In this document: piece after piece, positions 8,347 through 18,155 of the stretch
Layout of the letters: each line of letters starts with the position of its first letter
Numbering within the stretch: the stretch's first letter is position 1
Source of the DNA: Gallionella sp.
Lineage (GTDB): Bacteria > Pseudomonadota > Gammaproteobacteria > Burkholderiales > Gallionellaceae
Reading direction: 5' to 3'
DNA: 64,000 nucleotides
Assembly (NCBI GenBank): GCA_030681375.1
Contig: JAUXWM010000035.1
Coordinates: 54,627 to 118,626 of the forward strand
Notes under the pieces: model-generated
What the model was told of the DNA's origin: nothing
Seen by the model: the letters and a program-made list of their open reading frames with translations, nothing else
The model's database searches: none
Program-made: the position numbers and the translations under genes

Positions 8347-9522
8347 TCACAGGATAGCCGAGTCTTTTTCACCACGCTCATACACCACATGCGCGCGTCC
8401 GACCAGCAGCGGATCGAGCGGCCCGATCGCGTCAAGATTCTTGTTGGCATAGGGTAATTTATGCAATACATAGCGCATGGCATTCAATCGTGCGCGTTTC
8501 TTGCAGTCGGACTTGATGACCGTCCAGGGCGAATCAGCAGTATCCGTATAGAAGAACATCGCCTCCTTGGACTTGGTGTATTCCTCCCATTTATCCAGCG
8601 ATGCCAGATCGATAGGCGACAATTTCCACTGTTTGAGCGGATGCAACTTGCGCTCCTTGAAACGACGACGCTGTTCATCGCGGCTGACCGAAAACCAGAA
8701 CTTGATCAGAAAAACACCACTGCGCGTCAGCGTGCGCTCGAATTCCGGCGTCTGACGCATGAATTCGTTATATTCGTCAGGCGTGCAAAATCCCATCACA
8801 CGCTCCACGCCCGCACGGTTGTACCAGGAGCGGTCAAACAGCGCGATCTCGCCTGCCGTCGGCAAATGCTGCACATAACGCTGAAAATACCATTGCCCGC
8901 GTTCCACTTCAGATGGCTTCTCCAGCGCGACGACATGCGCACCACGCGGGTTTAGGTGTTCCATCATGCGCTTGATCGTACCCCCCTTGCCGGCGGCATC
9001 ACGCCCTTCAAACAGAATGACCACCTTCTGTCCAGTTTCCTTAACCCACGCCTGCAGCTTGAGCATCTCAACCTGCAAATGGTATTTCTGTTTTTCGTAA
9101 TTCTTGCGCGACATCAGGTTTTTGTACGGATAGCCACCTTCACGCCAGTCGTCGGACAGTTGCTCATCAGGCAAGCGCGTCTTGCTCGTCACCTGATCTG
9201 AACCGCCCAGCAATGCCTGACGCAAGACAGCCGCATCATCGGGTGACGCGCCATCCATGATGGCGCCGAGCGCTTTGGCCAGCGCCGCCGTATCACCCGG
9301 CTCGATAGCAGAGAGAATATCCTGCAAGGCGATCACCTTGGCAGTCGTTGCCGCCTCAACAGCCTGACCGACGGCGAAAGACTCGATGCCTTTCGCTGTC
9401 AGCTGCGGCGACATATCGCCACGTTTAGTCACGCGGGGTTGTGCGCCGCCAGGCGGATTGGCACGCGCAGAGACGGCCTTTGGCTTTTTCGCAGTTGGAT
9501 TTTTCGCAGTCGTTTTTTCCAT
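8347..9522 (-). CDS. ppk2: Polyphosphate kinase 2 family protein
   Basis: 391 residues from ATG 9522, which has GAGAG about 8 nt upstream; a GTG at 9531 is an alternative. PPK2 enzymes transfer phosphate between polyphosphate and nucleotides. The Walker A motif EGRDAAGKGG, the lid QRYVQHLPTAGEIALFDRSWYNRAGVERVMG and the downstream RFKERKLHPLKQWKLSPID are intact, as in class I PPK2 (ADP/GDP specificity is typical but not provable from sequence). An extra N-terminal region of roughly 115 residues precedes the core: Lys/Ala/Pro-rich at first, then helical (DILSAIEPGDTAALAKAL). It is not part of the catalytic domain. Confidence 0.92.
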   Translation of the reverse strand: MEKTTAKNPTAKKPKAVSARANPPGGAQPRVTKRGDMSPQLTAKGIESFAVGQAVEAATTAKVIALQDILSAIEPGDTAALAKALGAIMDGASPDDAAVLRQALLGGSDQVTSKTRLPDEQLSDDWREGGYPYKNLMSRKNYEKQKYHLQVEMLKLQAWVKETGQKVVILFEGRDAAGKGGTIKRMMEHLNPRGAHVVALEKPSEVERGQWYFQRYVQHLPTAGEIALFDRSWYNRAGVERVMGFCTPDEYNEFMRQTPEFERTLTRSGVFLIKFWFSVSRDEQRRRFKERKLHPLKQWKLSPIDLASLDKWEEYTKSKEAMFFYTDTADSPWTVIKSDCKKRARLNAMRYVLHKLPYANKNLDAIGPLDPLLVGRAHVVYERGEKDSAIL

Positions 9523-9609
9523 GATTTTCACTCTCGCTAAAAGTTAACAATGCCAGTAAAAAAACGAATATTCTACTCCCATCACAACTGAAAATCGAAT
9601 CAGTACGTG

Positions 9610-10089
9610 TCAATCTTCCGCATCATGGCTCTGTAGCACCTTGAAGATCACCTCAAAGCCAAAGCCGCGAGATTGCATGAAACGCAGCTGCCTAGCCTTT
9701 TCATTGGCGTCCTTAGGTACAGTGCCGAACTTTCGCTGCCACACGCCGCGCGCCGATTCCAGTTCGGTTTCCTTTAACGCGGGCAGCGCCTGCTCTATCA
9801 ACTCATCACCGATGCCCTTCTGACGCATTTCGCGGGTGATGCGCTGCGCGCCGAAACGCGGACGCCGGGCGTGCAGCAGTTGCGTCGCGGCGCGGGCATC
9901 GGACAACCAGCCGCGCGCAGTCAGATCATCGAGCAAGGCATCCAGATCGACGGGTTGCAACTGCTCGAAATCATCCTCGATCTGAGCATAAGGACGCAAC
10001 TTAGCGGCCAGTTCCGCGCGGCTGTACTCACGCCGCGCCAGACACTGTAAAGCCCGCGCCCTGAGACTTAATTCAGGCTTTTTCCTCAT
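9610..10089 (-). CDS. recX: Regulatory protein RecX
   Basis: 159 residues from ATG 10089 ([31 protein letters not shown]). The start overlaps the recA stop by 17 bp, so translation is coupled; an in-frame ATG at 10137 would extend it with a basic tail inside recA and is less likely. Three RecX three-helix repeats are visible ([42 protein letters not shown]). RecX binds RecA filaments and restrains their growth. Confidence 0.93.
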   Translation of the reverse strand: MRKKPELSLRARALQCLARREYSRAELAAKLRPYAQIEDDFEQLQPVDLDALLDDLTARGWLSDARAATQLLHARRPRFGAQRITREMRQKGIGDELIEQALPALKETELESARGVWQRKFGTVPKDANEKARQLRFMQSRGFGFEVIFKVLQSHDAED

Positions 10090-11134
10090 CGGCCTTCGCC
10101 TTGGCAGCGGCTTTTTTGGCTGGCTTCTCGCCCGCATCCAGCAAGGCTACGCCCAATGCTTCGCGCACCCGGTTCTCGATCTCAAAGGCGATTTCAGGAT
10201 GCTCGCGCAGATATTCGCGTGCATTGTCCTTGCCCTGACCGATTTTTTCGCCCTTGTAGCTATACCAGGCACCAGATTTCTCCACCAGTTTGTGTTCCAC
10301 GCCCAACTCAACGACTTCGCCTTCGCGGGAGATGCCTTCACCGAACATGATATCGAAACGCGCTTCCTTGAATGGCGGCGCCACCTTGTTCTTCACCACC
10401 TTGACGCGCGTCTCATTGCCGATCACTTCATCGCCCTTCTTGATCGAACCGGTGCGACGAATATCCAGGCGCACCGAGGCGTAGAACTTTAGCGCGTTGC
10501 CGCCGGTAGTGGTTTCAGGATTGCCGAACATCACGCCTATCTTCATACGGATCTGATTGATGAAGATCACCAGCGTATTGGAGCGTTTGATGTTTGCAGT
10601 CAACTTGCGCAGCGCCTGTGACATCAGACGCGCATGCAAGCCCATTTGCGCATCGCCCATTTCGCCTTCGATTTCCGCCTTAGGCGTCAACGCGGCAACC
10701 GAGTCGATCACCACCACGTCCACCGAACCGGAACGCACCAGCATGTCAGTGATCTCCAGCGCCTGTTCACCGTTATCCGGCTGCGAGATCAGCAAATCTT
10801 CAACGCTAACGCCCAACTTCTGCGCATATTGCGGATCAAGCGCATGTTCCGCGTCGATAAACGCCGCCGTGCCGCCCAGCTTCTGCATCTCTGCGATAAT
10901 TTGCAACGTCAGCGTGGTCTTGCCGGATGATTCCGGACCATATATTTCGACCACGCGTCCACGCGGCAGACCGCCTACGCCAAGTGCGATATCCAGTCCC
11001 AGCGAACCGGTGGAAACCACCTGTATGTCCTGCGCCACCTCGTTTTCACCGAGGCGCATGATGGAACCCTTGCCGAATTGCTTCTCGATCTGGCTCAGTG
11101 CAGCCGCGAGTGCTTTGCTTTTATTGTCATCCAT
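10073..11134 (-). CDS. recA: Recombinase RecA
   Basis: 353 residues, full length. Walker [11 protein letters not shown], Walker B-type [22 protein letters not shown], loop 2 with [22 protein letters not shown], and the acidic/lysine-rich tail are all present. RecA pairs homologous strands and triggers LexA self-cleavage. A LexA-type operator is seen 57 bp upstream of the start, overlapping the -35 region of a promoter whose -10 is CATAAT (minus strand, 11164-11169). AAGGAT precedes the ATG. recX follows with overlap. Confidence 0.99.
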   Translation of the reverse strand: MDDNKSKALAAALSQIEKQFGKGSIMRLGENEVAQDIQVVSTGSLGLDIALGVGGLPRGRVVEIYGPESSGKTTLTLQIIAEMQKLGGTAAFIDAEHALDPQYAQKLGVSVEDLLISQPDNGEQALEITDMLVRSGSVDVVVIDSVAALTPKAEIEGEMGDAQMGLHARLMSQALRKLTANIKRSNTLVIFINQIRMKIGVMFGNPETTTGGNALKFYASVRLDIRRTGSIKKGDEVIGNETRVKVVKNKVAPPFKEARFDIMFGEGISREGEVVELGVEHKLVEKSGAWYSYKGEKIGQGKDNAREYLREHPEIAFEIENRVREALGVALLDAGEKPAKKAAAKAKADEEKA

Positions 11135-11191
11135 TTTTTTATCCTTTAAAAATTTGTGCGCGGATTATGGCATACCCATACCCGCTTGAAC

Positions 11192-11205
11192 AGAACGATC
11201 GTTCT
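11192..11205 (-). promoter_or_regulatory. LexA operator of recA, Bacillus/Sideroxydans-like type
   Basis: The 14-bp perfect palindrome AGAACGATCGTTCT lies 57 bp upstream of recA and overlaps the likely -35 element. It has the GAAC-N4-GTTC form rather than the CTGT-N8-ACAG operator of most betaproteobacteria. The same form (consensus GAACGaaCGTTC, from memory) has been reported for LexA of Sideroxydans lithotrophicus and Gallionella. Confidence 0.85.
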
Positions 11206-11415
11206 TTTAATTGTTTCAAGCACGGCCTACCCAATACTACAAAAAATTTCTGCCCACGCAAAACTCAAACCAAATCAAAAACAGAATCATACTTAAATCA
11301 AATAGCCGGTATTCGTCTATATTTTTATCTTGTTGTTTATTAAGGTAATTTTTCGATATATCAGCTAATAGCGATATACTTGCCAGAAGCTTTTCGTGTA
11401 TTTCGTGGACGGCGC

Positions 11416-11907
11416 TTAAGCTATTTCGGTCCGCTGGCTGAGCAAGTCGATTATTCCTTGCAGTGCGATGCGCACCGCCTGCGCGCGCACTTCAAAGCGA
11501 TTTCCGGCAAGCTGATGTCGCTGCGCATGGATAGCCCCGTGACGCATCCCCCAGGCAAACCATACCGTGCCTACCGGTTTATCCTGCGTTCCGCCCCCCG
11601 GACCCGCGATGCCGCTGACCGCCAGTGCCAGCTGTGCGTGACTGCGATGCAACGCACCTTCCACCATCTCGCGCACCACGGCCTCGGATACCGCGCCATA
11701 ACGATCCAGCGTCGCATCGAGTACACCCAGCATTTCATGCTTGGAGAGATTGGAATAGGTAATGAAGCCGCGCTCGAACCAGGCCGAACTACCCGCCACT
11801 GCGGTAATCGCCTGCGCCACACCGCCGCCGGTACAGGATTCCGCCGTCGCCAGCATCAGCCCGTGCGATTTGAGCAACCCTCCTGCCTGTGCGGCGAGGA
11901 TATCCAT
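11416..11907 (-). CDS. pncC: Nicotinamide-nucleotide amidohydrolase (CinA C-terminal domain)
   Basis: 163 residues. The TAESCTGGGVAQAITAVAGSSAWFERGFITYSN segment with the catalytic Ser, VREMVEGAL and VSGIAGPGGGT-KPVGTVW identify the PncC family, which deamidates nicotinamide mononucleotide to nicotinate mononucleotide in the NAD salvage cycle. The CinA N-terminal domain is absent, as is common in this lineage. It starts one base after the metZ stop and is the last gene of the superoperon. No terminator is obvious after it. Confidence 0.95.
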   Translation of the reverse strand: MDILAAQAGGLLKSHGLMLATAESCTGGGVAQAITAVAGSSAWFERGFITYSNLSKHEMLGVLDATLDRYGAVSEAVVREMVEGALHRSHAQLALAVSGIAGPGGGTQDKPVGTVWFAWGMRHGAIHAQRHQLAGNRFEVRAQAVRIALQGIIDLLSQRTEIA

Positions 11908-11908
11908 C

Positions 11909-13081
11909 TCAGCCAGCCAGACCGCGCAGATCGTGCTGAATATCCACCACCGCCTCCAGGCCCACAGCGATGCGTATCAGTCCATCCGTGATGCCTGCCG
12001 CCGCGCGTGCTTCGGGGCTGATGCGCGCATGGGTGGTGCTGGCGGAATGACAGATGGTGGTGCGCGTGTCACCCAGATTAGCCGTAATCGAGAGCATTTT
12101 GGTCGCGTCGATCACGCGCCATGCCGCGTCCTTGCCGCCTTTCACTTCGAAAGACACGATCCCGCCGCCTGTTTTCTGCTGGCGCATCGCCAATACATGT
12201 TGCGGGTGCGACGGCAAGCCCGGATAAAATACCCGCGCCACATTGGGCTGCGCCTCCAGCCACCTGGCCAGTTCCAGCGCATTGGCACTGTGCGCATCCA
12301 TGCGCAGTTTCAGCGTCTCCAGGCCTTTCAGGAATATCCATGCATTGAACGCGCTCATGGTAGGGCCGGTGGTACGCAGAAAGCCGTATACGCCTTCAAG
12401 ATTCTTCCTGTTGCCCAGCACCGCACCACCGAGCACCCGCCCCTGCCCGTCGATGTATTTGGTGGCGGAGTGAATCACGATGTCCGCCCCCATCTCCAGC
12501 GGGCGTTGCAGGATAGGTGTGCAGAAACAGTTATCCACCGCCAGCAGTGCGCCGCAGTTTTTAGCCACGGCAGCAATCGCCGCGATGTCGGAAATTTCGG
12601 TGAGCGGATTGGACGGCGTTTCCAGAAAGAACAGGCGCGAATTGGGTCGCACTGCGGCCTGCCACTCAGCCACATCCGTGGCGGAAACATAGGTCGTCTC
12701 GACACCAAATTTCTTGATGACGTTATTGAACAGATTCACCGTAGAGCCGAACAGGCTGACGGACGCGACGATATGATCGCCCGCCTTGAGCACGCCCATG
12801 ACGCACGACAGTATGGCCGCCATGCCGGATGCGGTCGCGATGCACTGCTCCGCCCCTTCCAGCGCGGCGAGACGTTCTTCGAACATCGTGACGGAGGGAT
12901 TGGTGAAGCGCGAATAGATATTGCCGGGCTGTTCGCCGATGAAACGGGCAGCCGCCTGTGCAGCGCTATCGAACACGAAGCTGGATGTCAAAAACATCGC
13001 TTCACTGTGCTCGCCGAACTGGCTGCGCGCAGTGCCTGCGCGCACTGCCAGCGTTTCAGGCTGATAATTTTCTTCGTTCAT
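11909..13081 (-). CDS. metZ: O-succinylhomoserine sulfhydrylase
   Basis: 390 residues of the Cys/Met-metabolism PLP family. The sequence ETLAVRAGTARSQFGEHSEAMFLTSSFVFDSA is typical of MetZ rather than MetB. YSRFTNPSV, the SATKYIDGQGRVLGG motif with the PLP lysine, and LRIAVGLEAV-type ends are intact. The enzyme makes homocysteine directly from O-succinylhomoserine and sulfide, bypassing cystathionine. The purF-metZ order is conserved in many beta- and gammaproteobacteria. Confidence 0.93.
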   Translation of the reverse strand: MNEENYQPETLAVRAGTARSQFGEHSEAMFLTSSFVFDSAAQAAARFIGEQPGNIYSRFTNPSVTMFEERLAALEGAEQCIATASGMAAILSCVMGVLKAGDHIVASVSLFGSTVNLFNNVIKKFGVETTYVSATDVAEWQAAVRPNSRLFFLETPSNPLTEISDIAAIAAVAKNCGALLAVDNCFCTPILQRPLEMGADIVIHSATKYIDGQGRVLGGAVLGNRKNLEGVYGFLRTTGPTMSAFNAWIFLKGLETLKLRMDAHSANALELARWLEAQPNVARVFYPGLPSHPQHVLAMRQQKTGGGIVSFEVKGGKDAAWRVIDATKMLSITANLGDTRTTICHSASTTHARISPEARAAAGITDGLIRIAVGLEAVVDIQHDLRGLAG

Positions 13082-13100
13082 GGTTCCCCCTCACTCTGCC

Positions 13101-13120
13101 GGGTTACGCTGCGCTAACCC
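13101..13120. repeat. Small palindrome between purF and metZ
   Basis: GGGTTAcgctgcgcTAACCC followed by AGCCTAC resembles the GTGGGCAC...CCTAC repeats elsewhere in the window in architecture (short palindrome plus a C-rich tail ending in CCTAC) but not in sequence. It occupies most of the 50-bp purF-metZ gap. Confidence 0.6.
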
Positions 13121-13131
13121 AGCCTACAAAA

Positions 13132-14658
13132 TCACATCGAAGTGGCACTCATTGCCAGTTCCAGTTCCATCTGATCATCATCGGCAACCTTGTTTGCCTT
13201 GCCGCCCGCACGCCCCTGCTCGATCTTGTCCAGATACGCCGGTGTGATGTCACCGGTAATGTAAATACCGTCAAAACAGGAAGACTCATAATCCATAATT
13301 TCAGGATTGGCCTTGCGAACGGCCGCCTTCAAATCGTCCAGATCTTGATAGATCAACGCATCCGCGCCAATTTCGCGGCAGATTTCCTCATCGCTGCGCC
13401 CCGTCGCAATCAGTTCGGCACGGCTGGGCATATCGATGCCATATACATTGGGGTAACGTACCGGCGGCGCGGCGGAGGCAAAATACACCTTCAGCGCTCC
13501 CGCATCCCGTGCCATTTGCACGATCTCGCGACTGGTAGTGCCACGCACGATGGAATCGTCCACCAGCAATACGTTCTTGCCCTTGAATTCGACACCGATG
13601 GCATTCAACTTCTGACGCACTGATTTTTTGCGCAGCGCCTGCCCCGGCATGATAAAGGTACGTCCGATATAACGATTCTTTACAAAACCTTCGCGAAATG
13701 GAATGTTCAGATGATTCGCCAGTTGCAGTGCGCTGGGGCGACTGGAATCGGGAATCGGTATGACCACGTCGATGGCCACATCCGGCCAGGTGCGTGCCAG
13801 CTTGTCGGCCAGATACTCACCCATATACAGACGCGACTCATACACGGACACGCCATCCATCACCGAATCCGGGCGGGCAAAATAAACATATTCGAATATG
13901 CACGGATTTAACACGGGATTATCGCTGCACTGCTTGCTGTGCAGCTGTCCATCGAAGTCCACAAACACGGCTTCACCTGGCGCGATGTCGCGCATGAATT
14001 TAAAGCCCAACGTATCCAGTGCAACGCCTTCTGAAGCGATCAGATATTCCGTGCCGGATTCGGTTTCATTTACGCCGATGACCAGCGGGCGTATGCCGTG
14101 ACTATCGCGAAACGCCAGCAAGCCATAACCGGCAATAATTGCCACCACCGCATACGCACCGCGGCAGCGCTGATGTACGCTGGAAACAGCGGAAAAAATG
14201 GTCTCCGTATCCAGACGCAAGCCTTTGCATTTTGCCTGCAACTCATGCGCCAGCACATTCAGCAGCACTTCCGAGTCAGAGTTGGTATTGACGTGGCGCA
14301 AATCCTGCACGAACAGTTGCTTCTTGAGTTCTTCGGCGTTGGTCAGATTACCGTTGTGTCCGAGCACGATACCGAACGGTGAATTCACATAGAAGGGTTG
14401 CGCTTCATTGTGATCCACTGCAGAGCCGGCTGTAGGATAACGCACATGTGCGATCCCCGTATTGCCCTGCAGGGCGCGCATGTTACGGGTGCGAAATACA
14501 TCGCGCACCAGGCCGTTGCCTTTATGCAGATGGATGGTATCGCCATCCATGGTTGCAATACCGGCGGCATCCTGACCACGATGCTGTAATACCTGCAAAC
14601 CATCATACAAAAGCTGGTTAGCTGGCGTATACGAGACCACTCCGAGAATGCCGCACAT
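13132..14658 (-). CDS. purF: Amidophosphoribosyltransferase
   Basis: 508 residues. The N-terminal nucleophile Cys2 ([33 protein letters not shown]) begins the class II glutamine amidotransferase domain. The phosphoribosyltransferase domain has [18 protein letters not shown] as the PRPP loop. It commits PRPP to purine synthesis. The gene follows cvpA by 16 bp, the conserved cvpA-purF pair. Confidence 0.98.
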   Translation of the reverse strand: MCGILGVVSYTPANQLLYDGLQVLQHRGQDAAGIATMDGDTIHLHKGNGLVRDVFRTRNMRALQGNTGIAHVRYPTAGSAVDHNEAQPFYVNSPFGIVLGHNGNLTNAEELKKQLFVQDLRHVNTNSDSEVLLNVLAHELQAKCKGLRLDTETIFSAVSSVHQRCRGAYAVVAIIAGYGLLAFRDSHGIRPLVIGVNETESGTEYLIASEGVALDTLGFKFMRDIAPGEAVFVDFDGQLHSKQCSDNPVLNPCIFEYVYFARPDSVMDGVSVYESRLYMGEYLADKLARTWPDVAIDVVIPIPDSSRPSALQLANHLNIPFREGFVKNRYIGRTFIMPGQALRKKSVRQKLNAIGVEFKGKNVLLVDDSIVRGTTSREIVQMARDAGALKVYFASAAPPVRYPNVYGIDMPSRAELIATGRSDEEICREIGADALIYQDLDDLKAAVRKANPEIMDYESSCFDGIYITGDITPAYLDKIEQGRAGGKANKVADDDQMELELAMSATSM

Positions 14659-14674
14659 GTTTATTTCCTAATAG

Positions 14675-15169
14675 TTAAATACGATTTCTGTAATGTATGC
14701 GCTCGGCAATATTGTCCGGCAACCATACTTTTGTCTGCATAGCGACATCTTCCGCCACCCGGCTGAATTGCGCCTCGCGCCACAGCGCCTGCCCGGGTAA
14801 ATCCGACATGCCCGCCAGCCATACCAAGGCCAGTATCACCAGCACGCCGCGCAACAATCCGAACACGCCACCCAGCACACTGTCCAGCACGCCCAGGCCC
14901 ACCGCCTTGATCAGCTTTGCAAATAACCAGACCAGCATACCCCATACGATCAAGGCTGCGATGAACACCAGCGCATAAGCTAACGCAACACGGGCCGCCT
15001 CCAGACTGATAGGCAACAACGTCTCGATATCAGCTGCGAACATCCGGCTAAGCACAAACGCCAGCGGCCAGCCCAGCAACGACAACACTTCATAAACCAG
15101 ACCGCGCCACAATCCCAGCAACAACGATACCAGCATGATGCCTATGACAGCATAATCGAACCCTGTCAT
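14675..15169 (-). CDS. cvpA: CvpA family inner-membrane protein
   Basis: 164 residues with four hydrophobic segments (YAVIGIMLVSLLLGLWRGLV, LLGWPLAFVLSRMF, VALAYALVFIAALIVWGMLVWLFA and GVFGLLRGVLVILALVWLAG) and the conserved DSVLGGVFGLLRG motif. CvpA is needed for colicin V production in E. coli and more generally affects envelope homeostasis. Its start overlaps the preceding SPOR gene by 4 bp, and purF follows directly. Confidence 0.95.
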   Translation of the reverse strand: MTGFDYAVIGIMLVSLLLGLWRGLVYEVLSLLGWPLAFVLSRMFAADIETLLPISLEAARVALAYALVFIAALIVWGMLVWLFAKLIKAVGLGVLDSVLGGVFGLLRGVLVILALVWLAGMSDLPGQALWREAQFSRVAEDVAMQTKVWLPDNIAERIHYRNRI

Positions 15170-15834
15170 TTAAGCGCCGTTATAACCGGATGCAAGCCAC
15201 GCTTTTCCAACATCAAGCGCACTTTTTCTGCCTTGTCGCGCTCCGCATAGGGCCCGACACGTACCCGCGTGGTACCGCTAATCAATTCGGTATAGGCCTT
15301 AAAGCCCCATGCCTTCAATTTATCTGCTTCCTGCGTCGCCGTCGCTGCATTCGAGAAGGCGCCGACCTGCACGGCATAGTTTGCCGCCTCCGCCTGTTTG
15401 ACCTCCGCCTGTTTGACCTCCGCCTGCTTGACCTCGGCCTGCTTGACCTCGGCCTTCAAGACCTCAGGTTCCGGCGTGGCAACGGGCAGCTTCTTAACAT
15501 CCTGCTTGGTGATATGGCCTGAAGCAACCGGCGGCGCAACCGGCGGATTTTCGACCGGAGCGACGGCGATCACCTCAAAACCTGCGCTGACGACAACGGC
15601 TGATTCTGCGTTCACCTCCATCACTTCGGACACCGCAACCTCGGGAACAAACTCACCTGCCTTGTCAACAGCTGGAATGCGCAATTCTATGCCCTGCCCG
15701 CTCGGTTTGGGTTCACTGTCCAGTACCATGGGCAAAATCACGACTATCGCCAGCGCCAGCGCAATCGCACCGATCAGACGACGACGCGCACGACGCTTGA
15801 TATTCAATTCTTCTTCCGTACCTTGCTTAGCCAT
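15166..15834 (-). CDS. dedD: SPOR-domain cell division protein (DedD-like)
   Basis: 222 residues. A basic cytoplasmic start (LNIKRRARRRLIGA), one transmembrane helix (AIALALAIVVILPMVL), a variable periplasmic linker and a C-terminal SPOR domain (YAVQVGAFSNAATATQEADKLKAWGFKAYTE...TRVRVGPYAERDKAEKV). SPOR domains bind denuded peptidoglycan at the septum. The linker contains five near-identical KQAEV pentapeptides. The position between folC and cvpA is that of dedD in related genomes. Confidence 0.92.
   Translation of the reverse strand: MAKQGTEEELNIKRRARRRLIGAIALALAIVVILPMVLDSEPKPSGQGIELRIPAVDKAGEFVPEVAVSEVMEVNAESAVVVSAGFEVIAVAPVENPPVAPPVASGHITKQDVKKLPVATPEPEVLKAEVKQAEVKQAEVKQAEVKQAEAANYAVQVGAFSNAATATQEADKLKAWGFKAYTELISGTTRVRVGPYAERDKAEKVRLMLEKRGLHPVITALK
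15388..15457. repeat. 15-bp tandem repeat inside dedD
   Basis: Four to five copies of CTCCGCCTGTTTGAC, with CTCGGCCTGCTTGAC variants, encode consecutive KQAEV units in the periplasmic linker. The high identity suggests recent expansion by slippage, in frame, changing linker length only. Confidence 0.85.
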
Positions 15835-15900
15835 TAACCGATCCCGCCAAAATAAATCCCCCGCTCGCCTTGAAAATCAGTTGATACAGACAGGAATCGT

Positions 15901-17169
15901 TCATGTAACGCGCACGCCTCTGACCAGCAGAGCTTCCGCTACGGTGTAGAACGATCCAAAGATGGCGATTCTATCATTTTCACCTGCCACGTCACAGGCA
16001 TGCGCTATGCTAGCGGCAATATCAGAAAAACGGATGACCGCGCCGCGCACCCCGGCAAGGTGCAGCACATCAGCCAATTCTTCAGCACTGGCACCGCGTG
16101 GTGCGGCGATACCGGCCACCAGCCAGGTATCGATATGCGGATCCATCACAGTCGCCACGCCCGCCATGTCCTTATCCTTGAGCATCGCAAATACGGCATA
16201 AGTATGCGGACAAGGCGGCAAGCCGGATAAATTTTGCGCCAGCGTACGGGCCGCATGCGGGTTATGCGCCACATCCAGGATCAATTGCGGCTTGCCCGGC
16301 ACGAACTGAAAACGTCCTGCCAGCTGCACTTCTGTCAATCCGCGACGTATCGCCGCCATGCTCACCGGCAATTTTTCTTTCAGCGCATCCAGCGCCGCCA
16401 GCGCGGCACTCGCATTGTGCAACTGGAACGTGCCGCGCAAGGCCGGATAGGGCAGCGCACTGTGCGCCCTTACCTTGCTGCGATAATCCCATTGCCCCTG
16501 ATGCGCGGTAAAACCGAATTCACGCCCTATGCTCCACAGCTCCGCACCGATCGCCTGCGCATGGTCGTGTATTGGCTGCGGCACATCGCTGTCCGCGCAA
16601 ATCGCTACACGGCCTTGCCTGAAAATCCCCGCCTTCTCGAAAGCGATTTCTTCCCGCGTGTCGCCCAGATAATCGGTGTGATCGATATCCACCGAAGTCA
16701 CCACGGCACAATCGGCATCAAACACATTCACCGCATCCAGCCTGCCACCCAGCCCCACCTCTAGAATGGCGACATCTACCTTATGATTGATAAACTGCTG
16801 CATCGCCGCCAGCGTACCGAATTCAAAATAGGTAAGCGGTATATCGCCTCGTGCATGTTCAATTGCCGCAAATGATGCGCACAACGCCTCATCGGAAGCT
16901 TGTTGTTTGGCTATGCGCACGCGCTCGTTGTAGTGCAGCAGGTGCGGCGAGGTATAGCAGCCGACACGGTATCCAGCTGCATGCAGGATGGATTCCAGCA
17001 TCGCGCACACCGAGCCTTTGCCGTTGGTGCCGCCGATAACGATGACAGTAAAATCGGGGGAAAGATTTAATCGTTGCTTGACCTGCGCCACACGCTCAAG
17101 ACCCAGCGCGATAGTCTTGGGGTGCAACGATTCAAGGTAAATCAGCCAGTCGGCCAGCGTTTTTGGCAT
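15901..17169 (-). CDS. folC: Bifunctional folylpolyglutamate/dihydrofolate synthase
   Basis: 422 residues. The P-loop VIGGTNGKGSVCAML and the Mur-ligase-like YFEFGTLAAMQQF, EVGLGGRLDAVN and SVDIDHTDYLGDT motifs identify FolC, which adds glutamates to folates. The C-terminal domain has LDVAHNPHAA. It starts at ATG 17169 and lies 76 bp downstream of accD, in the conserved accD-folC order. Confidence 0.97.
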   Translation of the reverse strand: MPKTLADWLIYLESLHPKTIALGLERVAQVKQRLNLSPDFTVIVIGGTNGKGSVCAMLESILHAAGYRVGCYTSPHLLHYNERVRIAKQQASDEALCASFAAIEHARGDIPLTYFEFGTLAAMQQFINHKVDVAILEVGLGGRLDAVNVFDADCAVVTSVDIDHTDYLGDTREEIAFEKAGIFRQGRVAICADSDVPQPIHDHAQAIGAELWSIGREFGFTAHQGQWDYRSKVRAHSALPYPALRGTFQLHNASAALAALDALKEKLPVSMAAIRRGLTEVQLAGRFQFVPGKPQLILDVAHNPHAARTLAQNLSGLPPCPHTYAVFAMLKDKDMAGVATVMDPHIDTWLVAGIAAPRGASAEELADVLHLAGVRGAVIRFSDIAASIAHACDVAGENDRIAIFGSFYTVAEALLVRGVRVT

Positions 17170-17222
17170 ATATCAATTAAAATCAGATAGAAGGCTTCAT
17201 CCGCACACGATGCGGAATCAGC

Positions 17223-17249
17223 GTGGGCACAAGGGTGCGCCCACCCTAC
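17223..17249. repeat. GC-rich palindromic repeat supplying the accD stop codon
   Basis: GTGGGCACAAGGGTGCGCCCAC followed by CCTAC is a diverged copy of the 2849-2910 palindrome. Read on the minus strand its first bases (GTAG) contain the TAG that ends accD, so the element inserted at, or created, the end of that gene. Confidence 0.75.
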
Positions 17250-18127
17250 GCAGCCTCAATCTCTGCCACGGCAGGCCGACGAGTCAGCAAGGTGGTCAGC
17301 GTCGCCAGTTGTTCGCGCATCTCGCGACGGTCGATGATCATATCCACCGCGCCGTGCTCGAGCAGGAACTCCGCACGCTGAAAGCCGTCAGGCAGGGTTT
17401 CGCGCACAGTTTGCTGAATCACGCGCGCACCGGCGAAGCCGATCAGCGCGCCAGGTTCGGCAATCACCACGTCGCCCATGAAGGCGAAACTGGCGGACAC
17501 GCCGCCCATGGTAGGGTCGGTCAACACGGAAATGAACGGCAGTTTTTCTTCGGACAATTGCGTCAGCGCGGCACAGGTTTTCGCCATCTGCATCAGCGAC
17601 AACAAGCCTTCCTGCATGCGCGCCCCGCCGCTGGCGGCAAAACACACGAACGGGCATTTTTGCTCCAGTGCAACCTGTACCCCGCGCACGAAACGCTCGC
17701 CGACTACCGAACCCATAGAACCGCCCATGAAGTTGAATTCAAAGCAGGCGACAACGACCGGCGCAGTACGGATATTGCCCTGCATCACCACCAGAGCATC
17801 ATCTTCACCCGTGCTTTTCTTAGACGCGATCAGGCGGTCGGAATATTTTTTCTGATCCTTGAACTTGAGCGTATCAACCGGCAAAACCTCGGCGCCGATT
17901 TCAAAACGTCCTTCGGCATCGAGCAACCAGTCCAGACGGCAGCGAGCGGAAACGCGGTTATGGTGACTGCATGTAGGGCATACACCCAAATTCTTTGCCA
18001 AGTCGGAGTGATACAGCACCGTTTCGCAGGACGGGCACTTACTCCACAGCCCTTCCGGCACGTTTTTCTTGGCATCGCCCACGCGACGCTTGATCTTCGG
18101 GGGTAGTAATTTTTGAAACCAGCTCAT
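17246..18127 (-). CDS. accD: Acetyl-CoA carboxylase carboxyltransferase subunit beta
   Basis: 293 residues. An N-terminal zinc ribbon (CPSCETVLY...CPTCSHH) precedes the crotonase-like carboxyltransferase fold with [15 protein letters not shown] and [19 protein letters not shown]. It forms the carboxyltransferase with AccA, which is not in this window, for malonyl-CoA synthesis. The stop codon is embedded in a palindromic repeat. It lies downstream of trpA as in many betaproteobacteria. Confidence 0.98.
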   Translation of the reverse strand: MSWFQKLLPPKIKRRVGDAKKNVPEGLWSKCPSCETVLYHSDLAKNLGVCPTCSHHNRVSARCRLDWLLDAEGRFEIGAEVLPVDTLKFKDQKKYSDRLIASKKSTGEDDALVVMQGNIRTAPVVVACFEFNFMGGSMGSVVGERFVRGVQVALEQKCPFVCFAASGGARMQEGLLSLMQMAKTCAALTQLSEEKLPFISVLTDPTMGGVSASFAFMGDVVIAEPGALIGFAGARVIQQTVRETLPDGFQRAEFLLEHGAVDMIIDRREMREQLATLTTLLTRRPAVAEIEAA

Positions 18128-18155
18128 GTTGTGTCCTCTATGACATTATGGGGTA

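Noticed and set aside
11762..13117. Long plus-strand open frame (about 450 codons) opposite metZ
   Set aside because: It is antisense to a fully conserved metZ, has histidine/arginine-rich shadow composition and no ribosome binding site or family similarity. It is a by-product of the GC-rich third positions of metZ.
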